A stretch of DNA of 64,000 bases from Xanthomonas cucurbitae (GTDB lineage: Bacteria; Pseudomonadota; Gammaproteobacteria; Xanthomonadales; Xanthomonadaceae): assembly GCF_002939885.1 (NCBI RefSeq), contig NZ_MDED01000017.1, positions 36,875 through 100,874 of the forward strand. Direction: 5' to 3'. Position 1 is the first letter of the stretch; each line of letters begins with the position of its first letter. Both the position numbers and the translations under genes were made by a program. A model generated the notes under the pieces. That model saw only the letters and a program-made list of their open reading frames with translations, made no database searches and was not told the origin of the DNA. This document shows, one piece after another, positions 50,629 to 58,986 of this stretch.

Positions 50629-51354
50629 ATGTCTTCAGCAGCCACCAAGCCTCTTGCCGTCGCCCTGGCCAGTGCCATCGCACTGTCCGCCTGCGCCACT
50701 GGCGGTTCGTACGTGCAGCGCGATCAATATGGCGACCAGACCCAACAGCAGAACCGTACTGGGCGCAATGCGCTGATCGGCACCGCCATTGGCGTGGCTG
50801 CCGGCCTGCTCACCGGCGACAGCGCCACCGAGCGCCGCCAGCATGCAATGGTCGGTGCGGGTATCGGCGCGCTGAGCGGCGCGGCAGTGGGCCAGTACCA
50901 GGATCGCCAGGAGCGGGCGCTGCGTGAGCGCACCGCCAACACCGGCATCGACGTGCAGCGGCAGGGCGACAACATCACCTTGAACCTGCCGGACGGCATT
51001 ACCTTCGACTTCGGCAAGTCTGCGTTGAAACCGCAGTTCTACAGCGCACTCAATGGTGTTGCCTCCACCCTGCGCGAATACAACCAGACCATGGTGGAAG
51101 TGGTGGGGCATACCGATAGTGTCGGCAGCGATGCGGTGAACCAGCGCCTGTCCGAAGAACGCGCCAATGCCGTGTCGCAGTACCTGACCGCGCAGGGCGT
51201 GCAGCGCGAACGTATGGAGACCATGGGCGCCGGCAAGCGCTATCCGATCGCCGACAACAGCACCGATGCCGGGCGTGCGCAGAACCGCCGTGTCGAAATC
51301 CGTCTGATCCCGCTGCGTTCGGAAGGTGCTGCCGGCAATACCGGCATGCGTTGA
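50629..51354 (+). CDS. OmpA family lipoprotein (YiaD-like)
   Basis: A 241-residue outer-membrane lipoprotein that can tether to peptidoglycan. The lipobox LSACA gives Cys at about 22. A glycine-zipper segment follows (RNALIGTAIGVAAG ... MVGAGIGALSGAAVG). The OmpA C-domain spans about 110-230, with FDFGKSALKP, EVVGHTDSVGSDAVNQRLSEERA and the peptidoglycan-binding NRRVEIRL. TAGGAGAA precedes the ATG by seven bases. A terminator follows at 51412. Confidence 0.94.
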   Translation: MSSAATKPLAVALASAIALSACATGGSYVQRDQYGDQTQQQNRTGRNALIGTAIGVAAGLLTGDSATERRQHAMVGAGIGALSGAAVGQYQDRQERALRERTANTGIDVQRQGDNITLNLPDGITFDFGKSALKPQFYSALNGVASTLREYNQTMVEVVGHTDSVGSDAVNQRLSEERANAVSQYLTAQGVQRERMETMGAGKRYPIADNSTDAGRAQNRRVEIRLIPLRSEGAAGNTGMR

Positions 51355-51411
51355 GTCGCGCGCGCTCATGCAGGGCACGGCGCGTGAGTGGCCAGCGCCG
51401 GCGTCATGATG

Positions 51412-51435
51412 CAGGCCGCGAAAGCGGCCTGTTTT
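51412..51435 (+). terminator. Intrinsic terminator after OmpA-like lipoprotein
   Basis: CAGGCCGC (51412-51419), loop GAAA and GCGGCCTG (51424-51431), then TTTT. Confidence 0.82.
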
Positions 51436-51441
51436 CATGTG

Positions 51442-51486
51442 CCCTCATCCGCCCTTCGGGCACCTTCTCCCGCGAGCGCGAGAAGG
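51442..51486 (-). repeat. Dispersed intergenic repeat (REP-like), copy 2
   Basis: Inverse copy of the 6646-6690 element: CCTCATCCGCCCTTCGGGCA followed by CCTTCTCCCGCG and its partial complement GCGAGAAGG. It sits just behind the OmpA-like gene terminator and before the convergent lysR stop. Confidence 0.7.
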
Positions 51487-51525
51487 CGTCACCCAGGCGC
51501 CCTCAGTGCGTCGTCGCGGCCCGAC

Positions 51526-52560
51526 TCATGCCGTCGCATTTTCCAGAATGCGCTTGCCTTCGGCACGTAGCGCCGCCTCGCTGCCTGCCTGCAGGTCCGT
51601 CGCACTGTTGGCGTTCTGCGCCACAAGCCGGGCAGGGCATTGCGCCATCATGTAGTCGGCATCGAAGTTCATGCGCGTGACCAGGAAGTCCACAAACGCG
51701 CGCACCTTGGGCGAGACCAGTCGCCCGCCGGCAAACACGGCATTGAAATCCACTTCCGGCCCGGTCCAGCCAGCCAGCACGCGGCGCACCAGGCCCGATT
51801 GCACGAACGGCTTGGCCATCACATCGCCGGTCAGCAACAGGCCTTCGCCGCACAGTACTGCGCCGTTGAGCGCGGCCGGGTCATTGGCCACCATCAGTGG
51901 ATTGACCGGGAAATCGCGCACGTCGCTGCCATCGCTGAGCGACCAGAAAAAGCGGTTGTTGTGCACGTTGCGGTTCTTGCGTAGCGCCAGCGTGCGGTGG
52001 AATTGCAACTCGTCCGGATGCAACGGCTCGCCATAGCGTTCGATATACGACGGGCTGGCAAACACCTGCGTGCGCAGGCTGCCGAGTTTGCGTGCGACCA
52101 GGTTGGAGTCGGGCAGGGCACCGACGCGCAGGGCCAGATCGGCTTCGCCACCGATCAGGTCCAGCTTCTCGTTGCCCAGATGCATGTCCAGCTGGATTTC
52201 CGGGTATTGCGCATGGAATTCGCCCAGCAACGGCGCGATCCAGGTGATGCCCAGCGAATACGGCACGGTGAAGCGCAACCAGCCGCGCGGGCCGGACTGC
52301 AATTGCCCCACCGCGCTTTCGGCTTCTTCCAGCTCGCGGGCGATGCGCTGGCAATGTTCGTGGTACACCGAGCCGGCTTCGGTCAGCCCGATGCGGCGCG
52401 TGGTTCGATGCAGCAGGCGCGCGCCCAGCCGCGTTTCCAGCTCCTGCACCTTGCGGCTGACGGTGGTCTTGGGCAGGCCAAGCGCGTTGGCGGCGGCGAT
52501 GAAGCTGCCTTGTTCGACCACCTTGACGAAGATCAGGGTGTCGTTGAGATCGTGATTCAT
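51526..52560 (-). CDS. LysR family regulator of the adjacent RND efflux operon
   Basis: A 344-residue LTTR. The N-terminal winged HTH reads FIAAANALGLPKTTVSRKVQELETRLGARLLHRTTR, followed by an effector domain of two alpha/beta lobes. It is divergent from an SDR-MFP-RND-SDR-OMF operon, the layout of S. maltophilia smeRv-smeU1VWU2X (and of mexT-mexEF-oprN in Pseudomonas). It is therefore the likely local regulator. The interval 52561-52689 contains GATTAG (52587-52592) and CTAATC (52628-52633), possible binding arms. The C-terminal 30 residues extend past the usual LTTR end. Confidence 0.88.
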   Translation of the reverse strand: MNHDLNDTLIFVKVVEQGSFIAAANALGLPKTTVSRKVQELETRLGARLLHRTTRRIGLTEAGSVYHEHCQRIARELEEAESAVGQLQSGPRGWLRFTVPYSLGITWIAPLLGEFHAQYPEIQLDMHLGNEKLDLIGGEADLALRVGALPDSNLVARKLGSLRTQVFASPSYIERYGEPLHPDELQFHRTLALRKNRNVHNNRFFWSLSDGSDVRDFPVNPLMVANDPAALNGAVLCGEGLLLTGDVMAKPFVQSGLVRRVLAGWTGPEVDFNAVFAGGRLVSPKVRAFVDFLVTRMNFDADYMMAQCPARLVAQNANSATDLQAGSEAALRAEGKRILENATA

Positions 52561-52689
52561 GGGACTGCCTTCCGGGGGTCAGGAGGGATTAGACCGCTTG
52601 CGGGATGATTATTCCCCTAAATCCGGACTAATCAAGTGCTGCTTTGAGGCCTAGCGTATGCGGCCTCCCTTCCATCCAGGAGCACGGCC

Positions 52690-52917
52690 ATGTGGTTGTG
52701 CGATGTCTTCGGCGTGTCCTCTCCCTCCCGCAGCGCCATTGAAAGCGCCTTCGATCCGGTGCTTTCCCCGGCGAAAGGCCAGCGTGCCAGCGTTTCGCGC
52801 AGCCTCGCCGCCTCGCCGAGGCGGCAGGCCGGTGGCGCGCCAACGAAGCGGACTGGACTGTATTTGCGTTGGGCGCAGCGCGGTATTGTCCCGATGTCGG
52901 GAACAAAAGTCCCATGA
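52690..52917 (+). CDS. Possible 75-aa upstream ORF coupled to the first SDR gene
   Basis: An ORF with ribosome site AGGAG seven bases before its ATG. Its TGA (52915-52917) overlaps the ATG of the first SDR gene in an ATGA. These features suggest real translation and coupling. The product is Ser/Arg-rich, resembles no family and may be a leader rather than a functional protein. Base composition is less biased than in its neighbours, so it could also be a chance frame. Confidence 0.35.
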   Translation: MWLCDVFGVSSPSRSAIESAFDPVLSPAKGQRASVSRSLAASPRRQAGGAPTKRTGLYLRWAQRGIVPMSGTKVP

Positions 52918-53687
52918 GCGGGATGGTGCAATCCGAGACAGCCGTGATCGGCGGCGCGGGCGACGTGGGCGCCGGCATCGTGGCCGCGTTGCTCGATGCC
53001 GGCATGCCGGTCGTGGCGATCGGACGCGATGCTGCCAAGCTGGCCGCCTTGCGTGCCCGGCATGGCGATTCGGCGCTGCTGGACACGGTGCAGGGCTCGG
53101 TGGCCGACGATGCTTCCGCGCAGCGCCTGGCGACCGAACTGGCGCAACGGCCGCGGCCGCTGGGCGCGGTGATCGCCAGCCTGGGTAGCCCGCCCAAGGC
53201 CGGGCGACTGTTGGACCGGCCGGTGGCCGCGCTACGCCGCCGCCTGGAGCGCGACGTGCTGCCGCATCTGGCGGCCGCCCGCCATCTGCTGCCGCTGCTG
53301 GCCGAAGCCGATGGTGGCGGCCGTTATCTGCTCCTGGGCAGCCCGTGCGCGTTGCGTGCGTGGTCGGCGCACGGCGATCGCTCGGTAGCCGCGGCCGCTA
53401 ACCGCATGCTGGCGCAGGTGCTGCACGAGGAAGCCAAGTCACTGGGCGTTCGCGTGCACCTGCTGTCGGTCGAGCAGCCGGTGTGTACGCCGGGCCGTGC
53501 CAAGGAGGCGTGTCCGGAATGGATTCGCGCCGTGGATGTCGGTCGCGCCGCCGTTTCCCTGATCGCCGGGCCTGGCCAGCACGGACAACCCATCGTGACC
53601 GTCAGCCGTCGTCCGTATGCCGCCCCGTCGGCGGACCGGCTGGCCGGTCTGCATTTGCCTATCACCACCCGAGAGATCTCCCCATGA
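52914..53687 (+). CDS. Atypical short-chain dehydrogenase/reductase family protein (SmeU1-like position)
   Basis: A 257-residue Rossmann-fold protein. The nucleotide loop GGAGDVGAGIVAAL and an acidic/Arg recognition region (VAIGRDAAKL) are present. The usual catalytic YxxxK is missing: the aligned stretch around HGDRSVAAAANRMLAQ has neither Tyr nor Lys. It may therefore bind a dinucleotide without reducing a substrate. It is the first full gene of the efflux operon and overlaps the adaptor gene by ATGA (53684-53687). Position and operon match SmeU1 of S. maltophilia. Confidence 0.82.
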   Translation: MSGMVQSETAVIGGAGDVGAGIVAALLDAGMPVVAIGRDAAKLAALRARHGDSALLDTVQGSVADDASAQRLATELAQRPRPLGAVIASLGSPPKAGRLLDRPVAALRRRLERDVLPHLAAARHLLPLLAEADGGGRYLLLGSPCALRAWSAHGDRSVAAAANRMLAQVLHEEAKSLGVRVHLLSVEQPVCTPGRAKEACPEWIRAVDVGRAAVSLIAGPGQHGQPIVTVSRRPYAAPSADRLAGLHLPITTREISP

Positions 53688-54874
53688 CCCCGAACGCCAC
53701 CCCGTTCCGTTTTCCCGTGCGCACCGTCCTGACCGCGGCTGTCCTGGCGGCCGTGCTTGCCGCGTGCGGCGGCGGTGCCGCGCAGACCGGCGCACCACCG
53801 CCGCCCAGCGTCAGCGTCGCGCCGGTGCTGATGAAGGACATCAGCCAGTGGGACGAATTCAGCGGCCGCATCGAGCCGGTGGAAAGCGTCGCGCTGCGCC
53901 CGCGCGTGTCCGGCTACATCGACAAGGTCAACTACACCGAAGGCGCGGAAGTGAAGAAGGGCGATGTGCTCTTCAGCATCGACAACCGCAGCTACCGCGC
54001 CGACTTCGCGCGTGCCAATGCCGCGCTGGTGCGTGCGCGCACCCAGGCCACCCTGGCCAGGAGCGAGGCGGCCCGCGCGCGCAAGCTCTCCGAGCAACAG
54101 GCCATTTCCACCGAGATCTGGGAGCAGCGCCGCGCCGCCGCCGATCAGGCCGATGCCGACCTGCTGGCCGCGCAGGCGGCGGTGGACACCGCCAGGCTCA
54201 ATCTGGATTGGAGCCGCGTGCGTGCCCCCATCGACGGCCGCGCCGGGCGTGCGATGGTCACCGCCGGCAACCTGGTGACCGCCGGCGATAGCGCCAGCGT
54301 GCTGACCATCCTGGTATCGCTGGACAAGGTGTTCGTGTACTTCGACGCGGATGAAGGCACCTTCCTGCGTTATGCGCAGATGGCGCGCAGCGGTGAGCGC
54401 CCGGACGCGCGCGGCGGCCAGTTGCCGGTACGTATCGGCCTGGTTGGCGAGCAGGGCTTTCCGCACACCGGGCGGGTGGACTTCCTGGACAACCAGGTGA
54501 CCCGCAGCACCGGTACCATCCGCGTGCGTGCCGTGCTCGACAACGCGCAGCGGCAGTTCACGCCGGGCCTGTATGCGCACGTGCAGTTGCTGGGCAGCGG
54601 CCAGTTCAAGGCCATGCTGGTCGACGAAAAGGCGGTGCTGACCGACCAGGACCGCAAGTACGTGTACGTGGTGGACAAGGACGGCAAGGCGCAGCGCCGC
54701 GACGTGGAGCTCGGCCGCAGCGCCGATGGTCTGCGCATCGTGCGCACCGGCCTTGCCGCCGGCGACCGCGTGGTGATCGACGGCGTGCAGAAGATCTTCA
54801 TGCCCGGCATGCCGGTCGATGCCAAGGCCGTGGCCATGGCACCGGCGGCGGACAAGCGCACCGCTTCGAACTAG
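53684..54874 (+). CDS. RND efflux periplasmic adaptor (MexE/SmeV type)
   Basis: A 396-residue membrane fusion lipoprotein. The lipobox LAACG gives Cys at about 27. The lipoyl half-motifs are SGRIEPVESVALRPRVSGYI and VRAPIDGRAGRAMVTAGNLV, flanking the alpha-hairpin; the beta-barrel and membrane-proximal domains follow. It links the RND pump to the outer-membrane channel. It overlaps the first SDR gene by four bases, so it is translationally coupled. The pump gene begins 175 bases downstream. Confidence 0.93.
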   Translation: MTPNATPFRFPVRTVLTAAVLAAVLAACGGGAAQTGAPPPPSVSVAPVLMKDISQWDEFSGRIEPVESVALRPRVSGYIDKVNYTEGAEVKKGDVLFSIDNRSYRADFARANAALVRARTQATLARSEAARARKLSEQQAISTEIWEQRRAAADQADADLLAAQAAVDTARLNLDWSRVRAPIDGRAGRAMVTAGNLVTAGDSASVLTILVSLDKVFVYFDADEGTFLRYAQMARSGERPDARGGQLPVRIGLVGEQGFPHTGRVDFLDNQVTRSTGTIRVRAVLDNAQRQFTPGLYAHVQLLGSGQFKAMLVDEKAVLTDQDRKYVYVVDKDGKAQRRDVELGRSADGLRIVRTGLAAGDRVVIDGVQKIFMPGMPVDAKAVAMAPAADKRTASN

Positions 54875-55049
54875 CGATCGCCCACGCACGGTGTGCGTTC
54901 TCGCGCTGACCCGGCGACCGCGCACCACCTGCCACGGCTGCACTGATTCATCGCTGCATTGCAGCCAATGACCGGCCCTGTCATCAGGCCGGCCCGGGGT
55001 CGCTGTGCCGCGCCGCCACCCGGCGGCAACCTCCTTCAGGACCATTTCA

Positions 55050-58000
55050 ATGGACTTTTCCAGTTTTTTTATCGACCGGCCGATCTTTGCCGCGGTGCTG
55101 TCGATCATCCTCTTCGCGGCCGGCTTGATCGCCATGCCGCTGCTGCCGATCAGCGAATACCCCGAAGTGGTACCGCCGAGCGTGCAGGTGCGCGCGGTGT
55201 ATCCGGGTGCCAACCCCAAGGTCATCGCCGAGACCGTTGCCACGCCGCTCGAGGAAGCCATCAACGGCGTGGAAAACATGATGTACATGAAGTCGGTGGC
55301 CGGCTCCGATGGCGTGCTGGTGGTCACCGTGACCTTCAAGCCCGGCACCGATCCGGACCAGGCGCAGGTGCAGGTGCAGAACCGCGTCAGCCAGGCGCAG
55401 GCGCGTTTGCCCGAAGACGTGCGCCGGCAGGGCGTGACCACCCAGAAGCAGTCGCCGACGCTGACCATGGTCGTGCATCTGACCTCGCCCAAGGGCAAGT
55501 ACAACTCGCTGTACCTGAGCAACTACGCCACCTTGAAGGTCAAGGACGAGTTGTCGCGTCTGCCCGGCATCGGTCAGGTGCAGATCTTCGGCTCGGGCGA
55601 TTACGCCATGCGCATCTGGCTGGATCCCAACAAGGTGGCCGCACGCGGGCTCACCGCCAGCGACGTGGTCGCCGCGATCCGCGAGCAGAACGTGCAGGTT
55701 TCCGCCGGCCAGCTCGGTGCAGAACCCATGCCCAACAAGAGCGATTTCCTGCTCTCGATCAACGCGCAGGGCCGCCTGAGCACTGAAGAAGAGTTCGGCA
55801 ACATCGTGATCCGCAGCGGCAACAGCGGCGAGATCGTGCGGCTGAGCGATGTGGCACGGTTGGAGCTGGGCGCGGGCAACTACACCTTGCGCTCGCAGTT
55901 GGACAACCAGAACGCGGTGGGCATGGGCGTGTTCCAGGCGCCCGGTGCCAACGCGATCGAATTGTCCGATGCGGTGCGCGCCAAGATGGCCGAGCTGGAA
56001 AAGCAGTTCCCGCAGGACATGGCCTGGTCGGCCGCCTATGATCCCACCGTGTTCGTGCGCGACTCCATCAGCGCGGTGGTGCACACCCTGCTGGAAGCGG
56101 TGCTGCTGGTGGTGCTGGTGGTGATCCTGTTCCTGCAGACCTGGCGCGCGTCGATCATTCCGTTGCTGGCAGTGCCGGTGTCGGTGGTCGGTACGTTTGC
56201 CGCGCTGTACCTGCTGGGTTTTTCGATCAACACGCTGAGCCTGTTCGGGCTGGTGCTGGCGATCGGCATCGTGGTCGACGACGCGATCGTGGTGGTGGAA
56301 AACGTCGAGCGCAATATCGAAGAAGGCCTGAGCCCGCTGGCCGCTGCGCATCAGGCGATGCGCGAGGTATCCGGACCGATCATCGCCATCGCGCTGGTGC
56401 TGTGCGCGGTGTTCGTGCCGATGGCGTTCCTATCGGGCGTGACCGGCCAGTTCTACAAGCAGTTCGCGGTGACCATCGCCATTTCCACGGTGATTTCGGC
56501 AATCAACTCGCTGACCCTGTCGCCGGCACTGGCGGCCATGCTGCTCAAGGCGCACGACGCACCCAAGGACGGCCCGTCGCGGTTGATCGACCGGTTGTTC
56601 GGCTGGCTGTTCCGTCCGTTCAATCGCTTCTTCAACAGCAGCTCGCACAAGTACCAGGGTGCGGTGTCGCGTGCGCTGGGCAAGCGTGGTGCAGTGTTCG
56701 TGGTGTATCTGTTGCTGCTGGTCGGCACCGGTTTCATGTTCAAGGTGGTGCCGGGCGGCTTCATCCCGACCCAGGACAAGCTGTACCTGATCGCCGGCGC
56801 CAAGCTGCCGGAAGGCGCATCGCTGGAGCGCACCAACGAGGTGATCCGTCAGATCACCCAGATCGCGCTGCAGACCGAAGGCGTGGACCACGCGATTGCG
56901 TTCCCGGGTTTGAATCCGCTGCAATTCACCAACACCCCCAATACCGGTACGGTGTTCCTGACCCTCAAGCCGTTCAGTCAGCGCAGCCGTAGTGCGGTGC
57001 AGATCAATGCGGAAATCAATGCGCGCATCAGCCAGATCCAGCAGGGCTTTGCGTTCGCCTTCATGCCGCCGCCGATTCTGGGGCTGGGCCAGGGCTCGGG
57101 CTATTCGCTGTACATCCAGGACCGTGCGGGCCTGGGCTATGGCCAGCTGCAGAGCGCGGTGAATGCGATGTCCGGTGCGATTTCGCAAACGCCCGGCATG
57201 CAGTTCCCGATCGGCACCTATCAGGCCAACGTGCCGCAGCTCGATGCCAAGGTCGACCGCGACAAGGCCAAGGCGCAGGGCGTGCCGTTGACCAATCTGT
57301 TCGACACGTTGCAGACCTATCTGGGTTCGTCGTACATCAACGACTTCAATCGCTTCGGTCGCACCTACCAAGTGATCGCCCAGGCCGATGGACCGTTCCG
57401 CGATAGCGTCGAAGACATCGCCAACCTGCGCACCCGCAATGCCAACGGCGAGATGGTGCCGATCGGCAGCATGGTGACGCTGGGCCAGACCTATGGCCCG
57501 GATCCGGTGATCCGCTACAACGGCTACCCGGCCGCCGACCTGATCGGTGAAGCGGACCCGCGCGTGTTGTCTTCCACCGAAGCGATGCAGACGCTGTCCA
57601 GCATGGCGCCGCAGGTATTGCCCAACGGCATGAACATCGAATGGACCGACCTGAGTTATCAGCAGTCCACGCAAGGCAACGCGGCGTTGATCGTATTCCC
57701 GATGGCGGTGCTGCTGGCGTTCCTGGTGCTGGCCGCGTTGTATGAAAGCTGGACGTTGCCGCTGGCGGTGATCCTGATCGTGCCGATGACCTTGCTGTCT
57801 GCGTTGTTCGGTGTGTGGCTCACCAATGGCGACAACAACGTGTTTGTGCAGGTGGGCCTGGTGGTGTTGATGGGCCTGGCCTGCAAGAACGCGATCCTGA
57901 TCGTGGAGTTCGCCCGCGAACTCGAAATGCACGGCAAGGGCATTGTTGAAGCAGCACTGGAAGCCTGCCGCCTGCGCCTGCGCCCCATCGTGATGACCTC

Positions 58001-58220
58001 CATCGCCTTCATCGCCGGCACCGTGCCGCTGGTGTTCGGCCATGGTGCCGGCGCCGAAGTGCGTTCGGTCACCGGTATCACGGTGTTCGCCGGCATGCTG
58101 GGCGTGACCCTGTTCGGACTGTTCCTGACGCCTGTGTTCTATGTGGCGCTGCGTAAGTGGGTGACCCGTCGAGGGCCCGCTGCACCGGCTGTGGTTCCGC
58201 ATGACGCCGTCAAGGCGTAA
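55050..58220 (+). CDS. RND multidrug efflux pump (MexF/SmeW type)
   Basis: A 1056-residue HAE1 inner-membrane proton-driven pump, trimeric in the family. The start is FSSFFIDRPIFAAVLSIILF. TM4 contains the proton-relay DD in GIVVDDAIVVVENVERNI. Two large periplasmic loops and a duplicated 6-TM arrangement follow, with GLACKNAILIVEFARE in the second half. Similar pumps expel quinolones, chloramphenicol and tetracycline; the local substrate is untested. The 175-base gap before it holds no gene; a separate weak promoter is possible. Confidence 0.95.
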   Translation: MDFSSFFIDRPIFAAVLSIILFAAGLIAMPLLPISEYPEVVPPSVQVRAVYPGANPKVIAETVATPLEEAINGVENMMYMKSVAGSDGVLVVTVTFKPGTDPDQAQVQVQNRVSQAQARLPEDVRRQGVTTQKQSPTLTMVVHLTSPKGKYNSLYLSNYATLKVKDELSRLPGIGQVQIFGSGDYAMRIWLDPNKVAARGLTASDVVAAIREQNVQVSAGQLGAEPMPNKSDFLLSINAQGRLSTEEEFGNIVIRSGNSGEIVRLSDVARLELGAGNYTLRSQLDNQNAVGMGVFQAPGANAIELSDAVRAKMAELEKQFPQDMAWSAAYDPTVFVRDSISAVVHTLLEAVLLVVLVVILFLQTWRASIIPLLAVPVSVVGTFAALYLLGFSINTLSLFGLVLAIGIVVDDAIVVVENVERNIEEGLSPLAAAHQAMREVSGPIIAIALVLCAVFVPMAFLSGVTGQFYKQFAVTIAISTVISAINSLTLSPALAAMLLKAHDAPKDGPSRLIDRLFGWLFRPFNRFFNSSSHKYQGAVSRALGKRGAVFVVYLLLLVGTGFMFKVVPGGFIPTQDKLYLIAGAKLPEGASLERTNEVIRQITQIALQTEGVDHAIAFPGLNPLQFTNTPNTGTVFLTLKPFSQRSRSAVQINAEINARISQIQQGFAFAFMPPPILGLGQGSGYSLYIQDRAGLGYGQLQSAVNAMSGAISQTPGMQFPIGTYQANVPQLDAKVDRDKAKAQGVPLTNLFDTLQTYLGSSYINDFNRFGRTYQVIAQADGPFRDSVEDIANLRTRNANGEMVPIGSMVTLGQTYGPDPVIRYNGYPAADLIGEADPRVLSSTEAMQTLSSMAPQVLPNGMNIEWTDLSYQQSTQGNAALIVFPMAVLLAFLVLAALYESWTLPLAVILIVPMTLLSALFGVWLTNGDNNVFVQVGLVVLMGLACKNAILIVEFARELEMHGKGIVEAALEACRLRLRPIVMTSIAFIAGTVPLVFGHGAGAEVRSVTGITVFAGMLGVTLFGLFLTPVFYVALRKWVTRRGPAAPAVVPHDAVKA

Positions 58221-58254
58221 TTCCTCATATCCATCATCCAAAAGGATTCAGCAC

Positions 58255-58986
58255 ATGAGCAACACCAAGATCGCAGTGGTCACCGGCGCCACCCGCGGCA
58301 TCGGCCTGGAAACCGTTCGTCAACTCGCCCAGGCCGGCGTGCACACGCTGCTGGCCGGCCGCAAGCGCGACGACGCGGTGGCCGCCGCGCTCACGCTGCA
58401 GGCAGAAGGCCTGCCGGTGGAAGCGATTCAACTGGACGTCAACGACGACATCAGCATCGCCGCGGCCGTCGGCACGGTGGGGCAGCGTCACGGCCACCTG
58501 GACATCCTGGTCAACAACGCCGGCATCATGATCGACGACGTGCAACGCAAGCCGTCCGAGCAAAGCCTGGACACCTGGAAGCGCAATTTCGACACCAACC
58601 TGTTCGCGGTGGTGGGCGTGACCAAGGCGTTCCTGCCGTTACTGCGTCGCTCGCTGGCTGGCCGCATCGTCAACGTGTCGAGCATCCTCGGCTCGTTGAC
58701 CTTGCATAGCCAGCCCGGTTCGCCCATCTACGACTTCAAGGTGCCGGCCTACAACGCCTCCAAGAGCGCCTTGAACAGCTGGACCGTGCACCTGGCTTAC
58801 GAACTGCGCGACACCCCGATCAAGGTCAATACCGTGCACCCGGGCTACGTCAAGACCGACATGAACAGTGGCGAGGGCGAGATCGAGGTAGCGCAGGGCG
58901 CGCACAGCAGCGTGCAGATGGCGCTGCTGGACGCCCACGGCCCCACCGGTAGCTACACCCACCTGGGAGAGACCTTGCCATGGTAA
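58255..58986 (+). CDS. Short-chain dehydrogenase/reductase (SmeU2-like position)
   Basis: A 243-residue classical SDR. It has NADP-binding TGATRGIG, NNAG, the active-site Ser in NVSSILG and YNASK supplying catalytic Tyr and Lys, so unlike the first SDR it should be active. AAAGGA precedes the ATG by eight bases. It overlaps the outer-membrane-factor gene by seven bases (58980-58986). Its place between pump and channel genes is the distinctive mark of smeU1VWU2X-type operons. The substrate may be a reactive carbonyl or quinone; unknown. Confidence 0.92.
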   Translation: MSNTKIAVVTGATRGIGLETVRQLAQAGVHTLLAGRKRDDAVAAALTLQAEGLPVEAIQLDVNDDISIAAAVGTVGQRHGHLDILVNNAGIMIDDVQRKPSEQSLDTWKRNFDTNLFAVVGVTKAFLPLLRRSLAGRIVNVSSILGSLTLHSQPGSPIYDFKVPAYNASKSALNSWTVHLAYELRDTPIKVNTVHPGYVKTDMNSGEGEIEVAQGAHSSVQMALLDAHGPTGSYTHLGETLPW

